Origin: Sphingobacterium populi | Lineage (GTDB): Bacteria > Bacteroidota > Bacteroidia > Sphingobacteriales > Sphingobacteriaceae | Length of the DNA stretch: 39,065 nucleotides | Direction of reading: 5' to 3' | Assembly: GCF_001586775.1 (NCBI RefSeq) | Contig: NZ_LQXS01000008.1 | Span: 1-39,065 of the forward strand | Shown here: one piece after another, positions 16,597-24,695 of the stretch | Layout: every line of letters begins with the position of its first letter | Numbering within the stretch: position 1 is the stretch's first letter | Notes under the pieces: model-generated | What the model was told of the DNA's origin: nothing | What the model saw: the letters and a program-made list of their open reading frames with translations, nothing else | Databases searched by the model: none | Position numbers and translations under genes: made by a program

Positions 16597-17364
16597 GTGC
16601 AAGCAAACACTCAACGCTACTTTTTGGAAATCGCATACAAAGGCACTGCCTACCACGGATGGCAGATCCAGCAGAATGCTGTCTCTGTACAAGAGAAATT
16701 GCAGCAGGCGCTGCAAACCGTTTTGCGCGAGGAAGTCGAAACAACCGGTGCCGGACGCACCGATACGGGCGTGCATGCCACAAAATTATATGTGCATGTG
16801 GATATTCCGTCGGAAAAAATCAGCTCACCGCAAAGATTTGTCCACGCCCTGAATGCCATACTGCCTTCAGATATTAGCGTACAACGATTGCTACCGGTAC
16901 ATGCGGAAGCACATGCCCGTTTTGATGCGACATCCAGATCTTACGAATACCACATCCATTTGGCGAAAAATCCATTTTTGCAAGATGCTTCTTGGTTGCT
17001 TCGTGACATGCCAGATGTCGATAAAATGAATGCTGCCGCACAATTGTTACTGGGCAAAAAGGATTTTGGTTGTTTTAGCAAGGCACATACGCAGGTATTT
17101 ACCAATATATGCACAATCACGGAAGCGCGCTGGGTACTGGACGGCCAACGATTGACGTTTCACATTACAGCTGATCGGTTTTTGCGCAATATGGTGCGTG
17201 CGATCGTTGGCACATTGTTGGAAGTTGGCTTAAAAGGTAAGCCCGTGGAGCACGTTGCTGAAGTAATTGCAAGTCAAGATCGAAGTCAGGCCGGTGCATC
17301 GGTGCCTGCCTGCGGTCTGTACCTTACCCAAATTATCTACCCCTATATCGATCAACCATCGTGA
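16597..17364 (+). CDS. truA: tRNA pseudouridine(38-40) synthase
   Basis: Read from the GTG at 16597 the protein has 255 residues, normal for TruA. It begins a few residues before the conserved RYFLEIAYKGTAYHGWQ. The catalytic aspartate is Asp56 in GAGRTDTGVHA, and the second domain has KKDFGCFSKA and FLRNMVRAIVGTLLEVG. It converts uridines 38-40 of the anticodon arm to pseudouridine. An in-frame TTG at 16543 would add 18 residues, but that region contains a promoter-like box. The stop codon overlaps the GTG start of the ABC transporter gene (GTGA), so the two are translationally coupled. Confidence 0.93.
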   Translation: MQANTQRYFLEIAYKGTAYHGWQIQQNAVSVQEKLQQALQTVLREEVETTGAGRTDTGVHATKLYVHVDIPSEKISSPQRFVHALNAILPSDISVQRLLPVHAEAHARFDATSRSYEYHIHLAKNPFLQDASWLLRDMPDVDKMNAAAQLLLGKKDFGCFSKAHTQVFTNICTITEARWVLDGQRLTFHITADRFLRNMVRAIVGTLLEVGLKGKPVEHVAEVIASQDRSQAGASVPACGLYLTQIIYPYIDQPS

Positions 17365-19124
17365 AGAAAGAACAAATTGCTGGAAAAGCTTACGATTCGA
17401 AATTACTGAATCGTCTAGCACAATATATTCGCCCGTACCGCACTGTATTTTGGATTTCTGTGGTACTCACTATTTTGTTGGCAGCGGTAGCACCCGCATT
17501 GCCAATGCTGGTGGAGCATACCGTAGATCGCTATATTTTGGCAGGCAATCCGGGCGGATTAACCAAAATGCTGATCGCTATGATCGCGCTGTTGCTTCTG
17601 CAAACGGTGATCCGCTACTTTCACACTTTGATGACCAATACCTTGGGACAATCTGTGATTCGCGACATCCGTATTCAGGTATTCGAGCACATTACCAATT
17701 TACGTCTCAAGTATTTTGACAACACGCCCATCGGTCGATTAATCACCAGAACAATCTCCGATTTAGAGACAATCGCAAATATCTTCTCCGAAGGATTGAT
17801 CCAAATTATTGGCGATCTATTGCAATTGGTAGTGATTTTGATCGTCATGTTTTACACGGATTGGCGCCTGACTTTGGTGGTTTTGATTCCGATGCCTTTG
17901 ATGATTGCAGCCACGTATATTTTTAAGGAAGCGATGAAGTCGGCCTTTCAAAGTGTGCGTACTTGGGTTTCGAATCTAAACACCTTTTTGCAAGAGCATA
18001 TTTCGGGCATGGCTATTATTCAGTACTTCGCCCGTGAAGAGCAAGAAATGCGGAAGTTCAAGGAGATCAACGCAGAGCACAGAAATGCACATATCCGCGC
18101 CAACTGGTATTTCTCCATCTTTTTCCCAGTGCTGGAGGTAATTGTAGCCATAGCGACTGGTTTGTTGGTGTGGTATGGAGCAAAGCAAATCTTGGCAGAT
18201 TCCATTTCGCCGGGCGTGGTGGTCGCTTTCTTGATGTACATCACGATGATCTTTCGGCCCATACGCGAATTGATCGACAAGTTCAATACCTTACAGATGG
18301 GTATGATCTCTGCCGAGCGTATTTTTGAAGTGCTCGACACGCAAGAATTCACACCAGATAACGGTACTTACAAGCCCGATTCGGTACGTGGTAGGATTGA
18401 ATTTAAGAACGTTTGGTTCGCTTACAACGAAGAAAAGTGGGTGTTGAAAGACATTAGCTTCACGGTGCAACCGGGTGAAACGCTGGCACTTGTAGGCGCC
18501 ACTGGTGCTGGTAAATCGTCTACGATCAATATTTTGAGCCGTTTTTACGAGATTCAACGTGGTCAAATATTGCTGGACGGCGTGGATATTCGCGAGTACG
18601 ATTTGACTTACCTACGACAAACGATCTCCACGGTATTGCAAGATGTGTTTTTATTCTCAGACACGATCCTCAACAACATCAATTTGTACGATCACACGAT
18701 CTCGATGGACGCTATCGTTGACGCGGCCAAGAAAGTTGGCGCGCATGAATTTATCGAAAGGTTACCTGGAGGATACAATTACCAAGTGCAAGAGCGTGGA
18801 TCTACGTTGTCGGCAGGGCAAGGCCAGCTGATCTCGTTTATCAGAGCGCTTGTGCACGATCCTAAAATATTAATCTTGGACGAGGCTACTTCTTCGGTAG
18901 ATACGGAAACGGAACAATTGATCCAATCGGCTATTGAGAACCTGATGGATGGCAGAACTGCGATCGTGATTGCCCACCGCTTATCGACCATCCAACGAGC
19001 CGATAAGATTATCGTGTTAGAAAAAGGAGAAATGCTGGAAGCCGGATCGCATCAAGAGTTGCTTGCGCTGGATGGCGCATACAAAAAACTGTACGATCTA
19101 CAATTTAACTCGGCAGGATTATAA
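17361..19124 (+). CDS. ABC exporter half-transporter (MsbA-like)
   Basis: A 587-residue half transporter with a fused membrane domain and ATPase. About six membrane helices lie in residues 20-320, with the coupling region AYNEEKWVLKDI before the nucleotide domain. The ATPase has Walker A GATGAGKS (379-386), a Q loop, the signature LSAGQGQL in place of LSGGQ, Walker B with Asp507-Glu508 (ILILDEATSS), and the switch His in AHRLSTI. It would work as a homodimer or heterodimer in the inner membrane, exporting lipids, drugs or peptides. The substrate is not evident. The GTG start overlaps the truA stop by 4 bases. It is followed by convergent trmB with only 3 bases between stop codons. Confidence 0.93.
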   Translation: MKKEQIAGKAYDSKLLNRLAQYIRPYRTVFWISVVLTILLAAVAPALPMLVEHTVDRYILAGNPGGLTKMLIAMIALLLLQTVIRYFHTLMTNTLGQSVIRDIRIQVFEHITNLRLKYFDNTPIGRLITRTISDLETIANIFSEGLIQIIGDLLQLVVILIVMFYTDWRLTLVVLIPMPLMIAATYIFKEAMKSAFQSVRTWVSNLNTFLQEHISGMAIIQYFAREEQEMRKFKEINAEHRNAHIRANWYFSIFFPVLEVIVAIATGLLVWYGAKQILADSISPGVVVAFLMYITMIFRPIRELIDKFNTLQMGMISAERIFEVLDTQEFTPDNGTYKPDSVRGRIEFKNVWFAYNEEKWVLKDISFTVQPGETLALVGATGAGKSSTINILSRFYEIQRGQILLDGVDIREYDLTYLRQTISTVLQDVFLFSDTILNNINLYDHTISMDAIVDAAKKVGAHEFIERLPGGYNYQVQERGSTLSAGQGQLISFIRALVHDPKILILDEATSSVDTETEQLIQSAIENLMDGRTAIVIAHRLSTIQRADKIIVLEKGEMLEAGSHQELLALDGAYKKLYDLQFNSAGL

Positions 19125-19127
19125 TAC

Positions 19128-19784
19128 TTAAGACTGTGGGAACTGCCACTGCACGTAATTGATGTTCTTGTCGTCTGCTAAGTATTTCTTTTCGTAATAC
19201 GTCTTGATGGACAATACCTCGTCTACTAAATCGGATACGTATAGATCTGTGGTTTGCTTTTTTACAGGCATTTTGCCGGCTGCGATTTGCTCTAGAGTGT
19301 AGGCATAAAAACCATCGTTATCGGTTTTGAGGTGCATCACGCCATCATTTTTCAAAATTATTTTATATTTCTCTAAGAAACGAGGGCTTGTTAAGCGCTT
19401 CTTCTCGCGACTATCTTGAGGTTGTGGGTCAGGAAAGGTAATCCAGATTTCAGAAATTTCATTTTCTGCAAAATGCTCTAGAATACTTTCGATCTGAATG
19501 CGCAAAAAACCAACATTATCGATCCCTTCTTCCAAGGCCGTTTTTGCACCACGCCAAATTCGGTTTCCTTTAAAGTCTACACCAATAAAGTTAATGTTTG
19601 GAAAAAGCTTTGCCAAGTTGACCGTGTATTCGCCTTTTCCGCAAGCCAATTCCAGCACAATGGGTTGATCATTCCCAAAAAATTCCTTGGCCCATTGTCC
19701 TTTAAAATCTTTACCAGCATCCAACTGCACGACATTCTTAAATGTAGCGACCTCCGCAAATCTGCGTAGCTTATCTTTTCCCAT
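19128..19784 (-). CDS. trmB: tRNA (guanine-N7-)-methyltransferase
   Basis: A 218-residue SAM-dependent methyltransferase when started at the ATG at 19784 (MGKDKLRRF). A longer frame to 19835 adds 17 residues that do not look like the family. SAM motif I is VLELACGKGEYTV, motif II is FIGVDFKGNRIW, and the TrmB signature ISEIWITFPDPQP is followed by KRLTSPRFL. It methylates G46 of tRNA variable loops. It is a single gene facing the ABC exporter. No clear promoter box lies just upstream. Confidence 0.94.
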   Translation of the reverse strand: MGKDKLRRFAEVATFKNVVQLDAGKDFKGQWAKEFFGNDQPIVLELACGKGEYTVNLAKLFPNINFIGVDFKGNRIWRGAKTALEEGIDNVGFLRIQIESILEHFAENEISEIWITFPDPQPQDSREKKRLTSPRFLEKYKIILKNDGVMHLKTDNDGFYAYTLEQIAAGKMPVKKQTTDLYVSDLVDEVLSIKTYYEKKYLADDKNINYVQWQFPQS

Positions 19785-19890
19785 GACTAATCTTATCCTG
19801 TTTACTATTGCTGCGTACACATCGTTGTACCCCAAGTTAAGTGGTCTAAAACGACACTGCTTGCCGCAATTATCGCCGCAAAAATAACCT

Positions 19891-19898
19891 TATATTTG
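19891..19898 (+). promoter_or_regulatory. Candidate -7 box (TATATTTG) for GDP-L-fucose synthase
   Basis: TATATTTG lies 80 bases before the GTG start at 19979, giving a leader of about 75 bases. A TTG is found 27 bases upstream of the box, wider than the usual -33/-7 spacing. Confidence 0.4.
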
Positions 19899-19978
19899 TC
19901 GTATTACGAATAGAAATAGCGTATATTTTAAAAAAGGGATAAAATAAGCGTACTATTGGCGCTCGAAAAGGAACAGCA

Positions 19979-20914
19979 GTGGATAAGAAAGCAAAAATAT
20001 ATGTAGCCGGACATCGAGGCATGGTGGGCTCAGCGATCAATAGAAAGTTGCAACAACTTGGCTACGAAAATATCATTACGAGAACGTCTAAGGATCTGGA
20101 CTTGCGTGATCAAAACGCCGTAGCCCAGTTTTTTGCCTTAGAAAAACCAGATTTCGTTTTTCTGGCAGCAGCAAAAGTGGGCGGTATTGTGGCCAACAAT
20201 ACCTATCGGGCAGATTTTATTTACGAGAATCTGGCGATTCAGAATAATGTTATCCATCAAGCGCATGTGCATCAGGTTGAAAAATTAATGTTTTTAGGAT
20301 CGTCTTGCATTTATCCCAAAATGGCACCGCAACCTTTAAAGGAAGATGCCTTGCTAACAGGATTGTTAGAGCCTACGAATGAACCTTATGCGATCGCCAA
20401 GATTGCGGGCATCAAAATGTGTGAAGCGTATCGCGCTCAATACGGCGATAATTTTATTTCGGTGATGCCAACGAATTTGTATGGCTTGAATGACAATTAT
20501 CATCCAGAAAATTCTCACGTGCTGCCGGCATTGATTCGCCGATTCCATGAAGCCAAAGAGAAACAGTTGGACGAAGTGGTTATTTGGGGTTCGGGTACAC
20601 CAATGCGTGAATTTCTATATGCTGATGATCTGGCAGAGGCTTGCGTATTCTTGATGGACAGGTATAGTGAAAGTGGTTTTATTAATGTAGGTGTAGGCGA
20701 AGATATCAGCATCAAAGATCTTGCACAGATGATTAAGGAAATCGTCGGTTATAAAGGCTCCTTACGTTATGACAGCAGCAAACCAGATGGCACACCTCGC
20801 AAACTAATGGATGTCAACAAATTGCATAACCTAGGATGGAAACATACGACCGCATTGGAAGAAGGCATCATATTGGCTTATCAAGATTTTAAGAGTAAAT
20901 TACAGCAGGATTAG
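19979..20914 (+). CDS. fcl: GDP-L-fucose synthase
   Basis: A 311-residue extended SDR that epimerises and reduces GDP-4-keto-6-deoxy-D-mannose to GDP-L-fucose with NADPH. The dinucleotide motif GHRGMVG lies at residues 11-17. The catalytic Ser-Ser-Cys cluster is in [10 protein letters not shown], and Tyr137 and Lys141 are in EPYAIAK. The [21 protein letters not shown] stretch (shortened here) is the family hallmark. The start is a GTG at 19979, preceded by an AAGGAA purine run, one of the few Shine-Dalgarno-like sites in the window. The partner Gmd (GDP-mannose dehydratase) and polysaccharide genes are not nearby. Confidence 0.95.
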   Translation: MDKKAKIYVAGHRGMVGSAINRKLQQLGYENIITRTSKDLDLRDQNAVAQFFALEKPDFVFLAAAKVGGIVANNTYRADFIYENLAIQNNVIHQAHVHQVEKLMFLGSSCIYPKMAPQPLKEDALLTGLLEPTNEPYAIAKIAGIKMCEAYRAQYGDNFISVMPTNLYGLNDNYHPENSHVLPALIRRFHEAKEKQLDEVVIWGSGTPMREFLYADDLAEACVFLMDRYSESGFINVGVGEDISIKDLAQMIKEIVGYKGSLRYDSSKPDGTPRKLMDVNKLHNLGWKHTTALEEGIILAYQDFKSKLQQD

Positions 20915-20941
20915 AAGATCGCTATCTGGCTAAGATTAGCC

Positions 20942-21415
20942 TCATTTGCGCTGATAAAGCGCGTTCGCATCCACACTTAAAAACATTAATCCGCCGCCCA
21001 ATAAAAGTAGGTCTTTCAGTATAAAAAAATCCGTGATAGGCATCCCATCCACAATACGAAAAACTCCTGGCGTAGTAAAAAGGAAACTGAGTGTGGTAAG
21101 TAGTGTGATGGTTAGTGCCCAAATGGAAATCGTTCGAAATATTCGCACTTTCAACGCGATTATGATCGCGATTCCAGTCAAAATTTCTACACTACCCACT
21201 AGGTTGGAAATCATCTGTTCGCTTAGCCACGCATATGCCCAACCGCTTAACGGATGATTTTCTAAAAGTGGCCGTATGGCGGCGGCTTCAGTAGCCGTAA
21301 ATTTAAATGCTCCAAGCCAACATAAAATAAGTAGTAAGCCAAACAAGGAGGTATAATAGCCTATTAGGAATGTCTTTCTGTCGAGTACAATATTTTGTTG
21401 CGCTGCCATAATCAT
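20942..21415 (-). CDS. DUF417/YkgB (RclC-like) inner-membrane protein
   Basis: A 157-residue membrane protein with about four hydrophobic segments (near 18-38, 68-88, 95-120 and 130-148). The pattern FKFTATEAAAIRPLLENHPL, then VGSVEILTGI, then TLSFLFTTPGVF and FILKDLLLLGG, matches the DUF417/YkgB family that includes E. coli RclC, within the wider DoxX-like group. RclC belongs to the hypochlorite-response rcl operon, but this copy has no rcl neighbours, so a stress role is only a possibility. Start could be the ATG at 21415 or at 21409. Confidence 0.85.
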   Translation of the reverse strand: MIMAAQQNIVLDRKTFLIGYYTSLFGLLLILCWLGAFKFTATEAAAIRPLLENHPLSGWAYAWLSEQMISNLVGSVEILTGIAIIIALKVRIFRTISIWALTITLLTTLSFLFTTPGVFRIVDGMPITDFFILKDLLLLGGGLMFLSVDANALYQRK

Positions 21416-21538
21416 CGTCGAATTTAAATATACACTAGGTAGTTTAGTCTAGAAAAAATCACATAATCAAGGTGTTATATTAATGTTTATAGCATAAAAT
21501 TATGAAATTTTGAGTAAGAAAATTAAGGCGGTATGTGT

Positions 21539-21587
21539 TTATACGCAAAAACGTGCGTGCCAATGGCACGCACGTTTTTGCGTATAA
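21539..21587. terminator. Perfect 23-bp inverted repeat, probable terminator
   Basis: Arms 21539-21561 and 21565-21587 pair without mismatch around a 3-base loop (AAT). The inner stem ACGTGCGTGCC is GC-rich and is followed on either strand by five T residues, then by further pairing. It lies 20 bases past the stop of the 21607-22143 gene and could terminate the YtxH operon. Confidence 0.75.
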
Positions 21588-21606
21588 TGGTGTTATATAC
21601 TTTCAG

Positions 21607-22143
21607 CTAATAAGCCTCGCTATCTCTCGGTATGCCGTATTTATTACCTTCTACAGCTTCTTCTGCCGTAATCCCCTCAGGTACCAACTGGGTTTTTTTA
21701 GCTTTCTTTTTTGGCCGGATAAAACTAGCTATCCCAGCTACTGCATTGGAGATACTATTTTGATTAACCTGACCAACAGCCGTTTCCGAAGCTACGGTTA
21801 CGACTGCTTTCTTAAACCAACCAGCATTTTTTAGCAGGGTGCGATTCAATACTAAAGGGGTCGCAAGGCGCAATATTTTAGTGATCCAGTCTGATTTTCC
21901 GGAGCTCTTTCCACTATTAGTCGAGATAGATGATACTACATCGCGCACGCGACTCACTCCTGGCACATGTGAGGTAATCATATTAACAAAGCGCACGGGA
22001 GCCTCAATTTTATGCTTAAGGAGTTTATATTGATTACCAAAATAGAGCTCCTGTTCTTCACGAAGCACACTGATACGATCGATTTCGTTCAATAGATCAT
22101 CGACATTTGTAATCTTACTTCTCAATTGTTTGTTCGTGTTCAT
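21607..22143 (-). CDS. Hypothetical protein, last gene of the YtxH/holin-X operon
   Basis: A 178-residue protein I do not recognise. Residues 1-50 are charged and likely helical. A Ser/Gly/Lys-rich stretch near 85-95 precedes a weakly hydrophobic region (about 98-150) with LRLATPLVLNRTLL and ISNAVAGIASFI. A basic patch RPKKKAKK sits near 151-158. There is no signal peptide. It overlaps the end of the holin-X-like gene by 29 bases, so translation is coupled and a joint role in the envelope is likely. It is followed by a strong hairpin. Many Sphingobacteriaceae genomes carry similar short proteins behind YtxH and holin-like genes, as far as I can recall. Confidence 0.8.
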   Translation of the reverse strand: MNTNKQLRSKITNVDDLLNEIDRISVLREEQELYFGNQYKLLKHKIEAPVRFVNMITSHVPGVSRVRDVVSSISTNSGKSSGKSDWITKILRLATPLVLNRTLLKNAGWFKKAVVTVASETAVGQVNQNSISNAVAGIASFIRPKKKAKKTQLVPEGITAEEAVEGNKYGIPRDSEAY

Positions 22144-22597
22144 CTTCTATGATTTCTATTTCTTCCTTAATCTTGGCAGCTGCTTCTTCTGCTTTTGCCG
22201 CTTTCTTGCGTAATCGGCTTAGGCGATCTTCTTCCAGATGATCATCTTCCTCATGCCATTTTCCCAGCACTTTCCTTATCGTCAGATCCATCAACAGAAG
22301 CTCTAGTTTGCCTTTGGCTACATTGATAATGACAATAATGATGGCAAAAGCAATACCAGCTGCTAAAAATCCGAGCGCATAGTTATTGAACAATTGCCCA
22401 AGATAAAAGGCTAATGCCATAGCAAAAAAGAATACGACTAACAGAGAAAGCAAAATTTTACTGACATCTAAAATCAGCGACGCTAATATTCGAGAACCGC
22501 GAGCAATAGAACGTAATTTTACTAACTCGATCTGTGTGTCGATATATTCTTTCAACTTATTGAACGACCCAGAAAATGAAAATTTTTGATCCATCAT
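22115..22597 (-). CDS. Phage-holin-family-like (holin-X superfamily) membrane protein
   Basis: Read from the ATG at 22597 (or the adjacent ATG at 22594) it has about 160 residues. An amphipathic N-terminus (FNKLKEYIDTQIELVKL) is followed by two membrane helices (about 33-60 and 65-92; cores LSLLVVFFFAMALAFYL and GFLAAGIAFAIIIVII) and a long charged coiled-coil tail rich in Glu and Lys. This is the plan of the holin-X / DUF1469 group, which is chromosomal and not tied to phage lysis. A longer frame from 22636 is less likely because a -7 box (TATATTTG) lies at 22599-22606. It sits between ytxH and the unrecognised gene it overlaps. Confidence 0.82.
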   Translation of the reverse strand: MMDQKFSFSGSFNKLKEYIDTQIELVKLRSIARGSRILASLILDVSKILLSLLVVFFFAMALAFYLGQLFNNYALGFLAAGIAFAIIIVIINVAKGKLELLLMDLTIRKVLGKWHEEDDHLEEDRLSRLRKKAAKAEEAAAKIKEEIEIIEDEHEQTIEK

Positions 22598-22598
22598 G

Positions 22599-22606
22599 CA
22601 AATATA
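22599..22606 (-). promoter_or_regulatory. Candidate -7 box (TATATTTG) at the holin-X-like gene start
   Basis: TATATTTG on the minus strand ends 1 base before the ATG at 22597 and 4 bases before the ATG at 22594. A promoter here would make a leaderless transcript beginning near the second ATG. Confidence 0.4.
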
Positions 22607-22674
22607 GGTTGGGAGGAATCTGCCTACCCTATCCAAACTGGCGGAGACTCCCCTAACTTTTGTTAATTAATAAG

Positions 22675-22692
22675 CCTATGCACAAGCATAGG
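22675..22692 (-). terminator. Short hairpin between ytxH and the holin-X-like gene
   Basis: CCTATGC and GCATAGG form a 7-base stem with an ACAA loop, 9 bases after the ytxH stop on the minus strand. No strong T run follows, so it may only weaken read-through. Confidence 0.35.
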
Positions 22693-22701
22693 TAAGGCAT
22701 A

Positions 22702-22971
22702 TTATGCGTGCTCTTCGATCTCTTCGTCGATAATTTCCTCTGCTCTCGCTGCTTTAGATTTTAGAGAAGCTACTAGTTTTTCGCGTAGATCGCTCAATTG
22801 ATCTAATTGCTCTTCTGCACGCTCCTTGATCGCATCACCTAAATCCGCTAACGATTCATTGAGTTTATCGCGCGTCTCAGAACCTTTCTCCGGTGCAAAT
22901 AAAACACCCAAAACCGTTCCTGCTGCTAAACCAGTTAACAATGCTGTCAAAACTTTTCCGCTATAATTCAT
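22702..22971 (-). CDS. YtxH domain-containing protein
   Basis: An 89-residue protein. The N-terminal hydrophobic segment [20 protein letters not shown] (about residues 5-24) followed at once by [13 protein letters not shown] is the YtxH signature. The rest is a charged amphipathic helix ending in an acidic EEIEEHA tail. It is likely an inner-membrane-anchored protein with a cytoplasmic coiled coil. YtxH proteins are linked to general stress responses in Bacillus; the role in Bacteroidota is not established. It is followed by the holin-X-like gene and the unrecognised gene on the same strand. Confidence 0.9.
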   Translation of the reverse strand: MNYSGKVLTALLTGLAAGTVLGVLFAPEKGSETRDKLNESLADLGDAIKERAEEQLDQLSDLREKLVASLKSKAARAEEIIDEEIEEHA

Positions 22972-23037
22972 GTGTATAAGTATTTAAATGTACAATTGTG
23001 ATCTTTCACCTACTAAAACAACAGCAAATCGATCAAA

Positions 23038-23064
23038 GTGTTTTCAGGAGCGTACTGAAAACAC
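23038..23064. repeat. Inverted repeat between divergent ytxH and yifB
   Basis: Perfect 10-base arms GTGTTTTCAG and CTGAAAACAC flank a 7-base spacer. It lies 67 bases upstream of the ytxH start and 52 bases before the yifB promoter box, so it could be an operator serving either gene. Confidence 0.5.
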
Positions 23065-23115
23065 ACGCATATCTTTAAATGAATATTATTTTCTTTAAAA
23101 GAACAATACTATCTT

Positions 23116-23123
23116 TAGATTTG
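23116..23123 (+). promoter_or_regulatory. Candidate -7 box (TAGATTTG) for yifB
   Basis: TAGATTTG matches TAnnTTTG and would give a leader of about 30 bases to the ATG at 23157. No convincing -33 TTG. Confidence 0.4.
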
Positions 23124-23156
23124 TGCGACATTGCTGTCCAATAAATATACCAAATT

Positions 23157-24695
23157 ATGCTCGTAAAAACATACGCTAGCTCATGTTATGGAATTGATGC
23201 TATCACCATTGGAGTGGAGGTAAATATTACCACAGGAACGAAATACTACATTGTTGGATTACCAGATAACGCGGTAAAAGAAAGTCTGCAACGTATAGAA
23301 AGTGCGATATCAGCTATTGGAAAACGTATGCCTCGGCAGAAAATAGTTGTAAACCTCTTCCCTGCCGACATCAGGAAGGAGGGCTCTTCTTATGATCTTT
23401 CTATTGCGGTGGCCATTCTTGGCGCTTCGAATCAATTTCAGCCCATCGATTTACATAAATACTTAATTGTGGGCGAATTATCTTTAGATGGTTCTTTACA
23501 GGCAGTGCGAGGCGCTTTATCCATAGCACTGCAAGCGAAGAAAGATGGTTTTGAAGGCATCATACTGCCAATAGCCAATGCGCCTGAAGCTGCAGTAGTT
23601 GATGGATTCGATGTCTATGGCGCACAACATCTCAAAGAAGTCATTAATCATCTGTCAGGACAGGAGAAAATAATACCGCTAAAGATGGATATACTTGCTA
23701 AATTCTCGCAACAGCAAGATGCACATGAGGTGGACTTCGCCGATGTACAAGGCCAAGAGAATATTAAGCGCGCCCTAGAAATCGCCGCCGCCGGCGGCCA
23801 CAATCTTATACTTATCGGCCCACCAGGTGCTGGCAAAACGATGCTGGCAAAACGCTTGCCAACTATATTACCACCGCTGACATTGGAAGAATCGCTGGAA
23901 ACGACAAAAATTCATTCTGTCGCCGGCCAACTGAACACCAATGATGCGATATTAACTATTCGGCCATTCCGTGCGCCACATCATACCATTTCGAATATCG
24001 CATTAGTGGGCGGAGGAGCAAATCCGCAGCCCGGTGAAATCTCTCTGGCACATAATGGAGTGCTATTTTTGGATGAATTGCCCGAATTTAAGCGCAACGT
24101 ATTGGAAGTAATGCGGCAACCATTGGAATCGCGAAATATAACTATTTCCAGAGCCAAATTCAGCGTGGATTATCCAGCCAGCTTTATGTTGATCGCTTCG
24201 ATGAACCCTTGTCCTTGCGGATATTATAATCATCCGGAGAAAAGCTGTACCTGTACTGGTCAAACGGTGCAGCGATACTTAAGCAAGGTATCTGGCCCGC
24301 TGATGGATCGAATAGATCTACATGTGGAGGTTACTCCAGTCGCTTTCAAGGAGCTGAGTGCGCAAAAAGGAAATGAGAAAAGCAATACTGTGCGCGAGCG
24401 TGTAGTACTAGCAAGAGCACAGCAAGCAGCCCGATTTAGCGGTGCTCAAAATACGTATAGTAATGCGCAGATGAGTCCGGCATTAGTGCGCAAGATGTGT
24501 CGGTTGGACGAAGGTAGCCAACAGCTTCTTAAATCTGCGATGGAGCGCCTCGGTTTATCTGCTCGAGCATACGATCGTATACTGAAGGTAGCGCGTACGA
24601 TTGCCGATATGGAGGGAAGTGATCATATACAAGTGCAACATATCGCCGAGGCCATTCAGTATCGTAGTTTAGATAAAGCGAATTGGGCGAACTAA
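23157..24695 (+). CDS. YifB/ComM family Mg-chelatase-like AAA+ ATPase
   Basis: A 512-residue protein with an N-terminal ChlI-like domain (KTYASSCYGIDAITIGVEV), a central AAA+ module and a C-terminal lid. Walker A is GPPGAGKTML near residue 219, Walker B is GVLFLDELPEF, and FRAPHHTISN and PCPCGYYNHP are hallmarks of the family. The latter contains a Cys cluster (PCPCGYY, CTCTG). ComM, its best-studied member, is a hexameric helicase that drives branch migration during natural transformation. Whether this organism is competent cannot be told. It stands alone, divergent from ytxH, and its stop codon interlocks with that of the rhomboid gene. Confidence 0.95.
   Translation: MLVKTYASSCYGIDAITIGVEVNITTGTKYYIVGLPDNAVKESLQRIESAISAIGKRMPRQKIVVNLFPADIRKEGSSYDLSIAVAILGASNQFQPIDLHKYLIVGELSLDGSLQAVRGALSIALQAKKDGFEGIILPIANAPEAAVVDGFDVYGAQHLKEVINHLSGQEKIIPLKMDILAKFSQQQDAHEVDFADVQGQENIKRALEIAAAGGHNLILIGPPGAGKTMLAKRLPTILPPLTLEESLETTKIHSVAGQLNTNDAILTIRPFRAPHHTISNIALVGGGANPQPGEISLAHNGVLFLDELPEFKRNVLEVMRQPLESRNITISRAKFSVDYPASFMLIASMNPCPCGYYNHPEKSCTCTGQTVQRYLSKVSGPLMDRIDLHVEVTPVAFKELSAQKGNEKSNTVRERVVLARAQQAARFSGAQNTYSNAQMSPALVRKMCRLDEGSQQLLKSAMERLGLSARAYDRILKVARTIADMEGSDHIQVQHIAEAIQYRSLDKANWAN

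Noticed and set aside
22115..22597. Prophage remnant, because of the holin-like protein
   Set aside because: No other phage gene is nearby. Holin-X-like proteins of this plan are common chromosomal genes next to YtxH.
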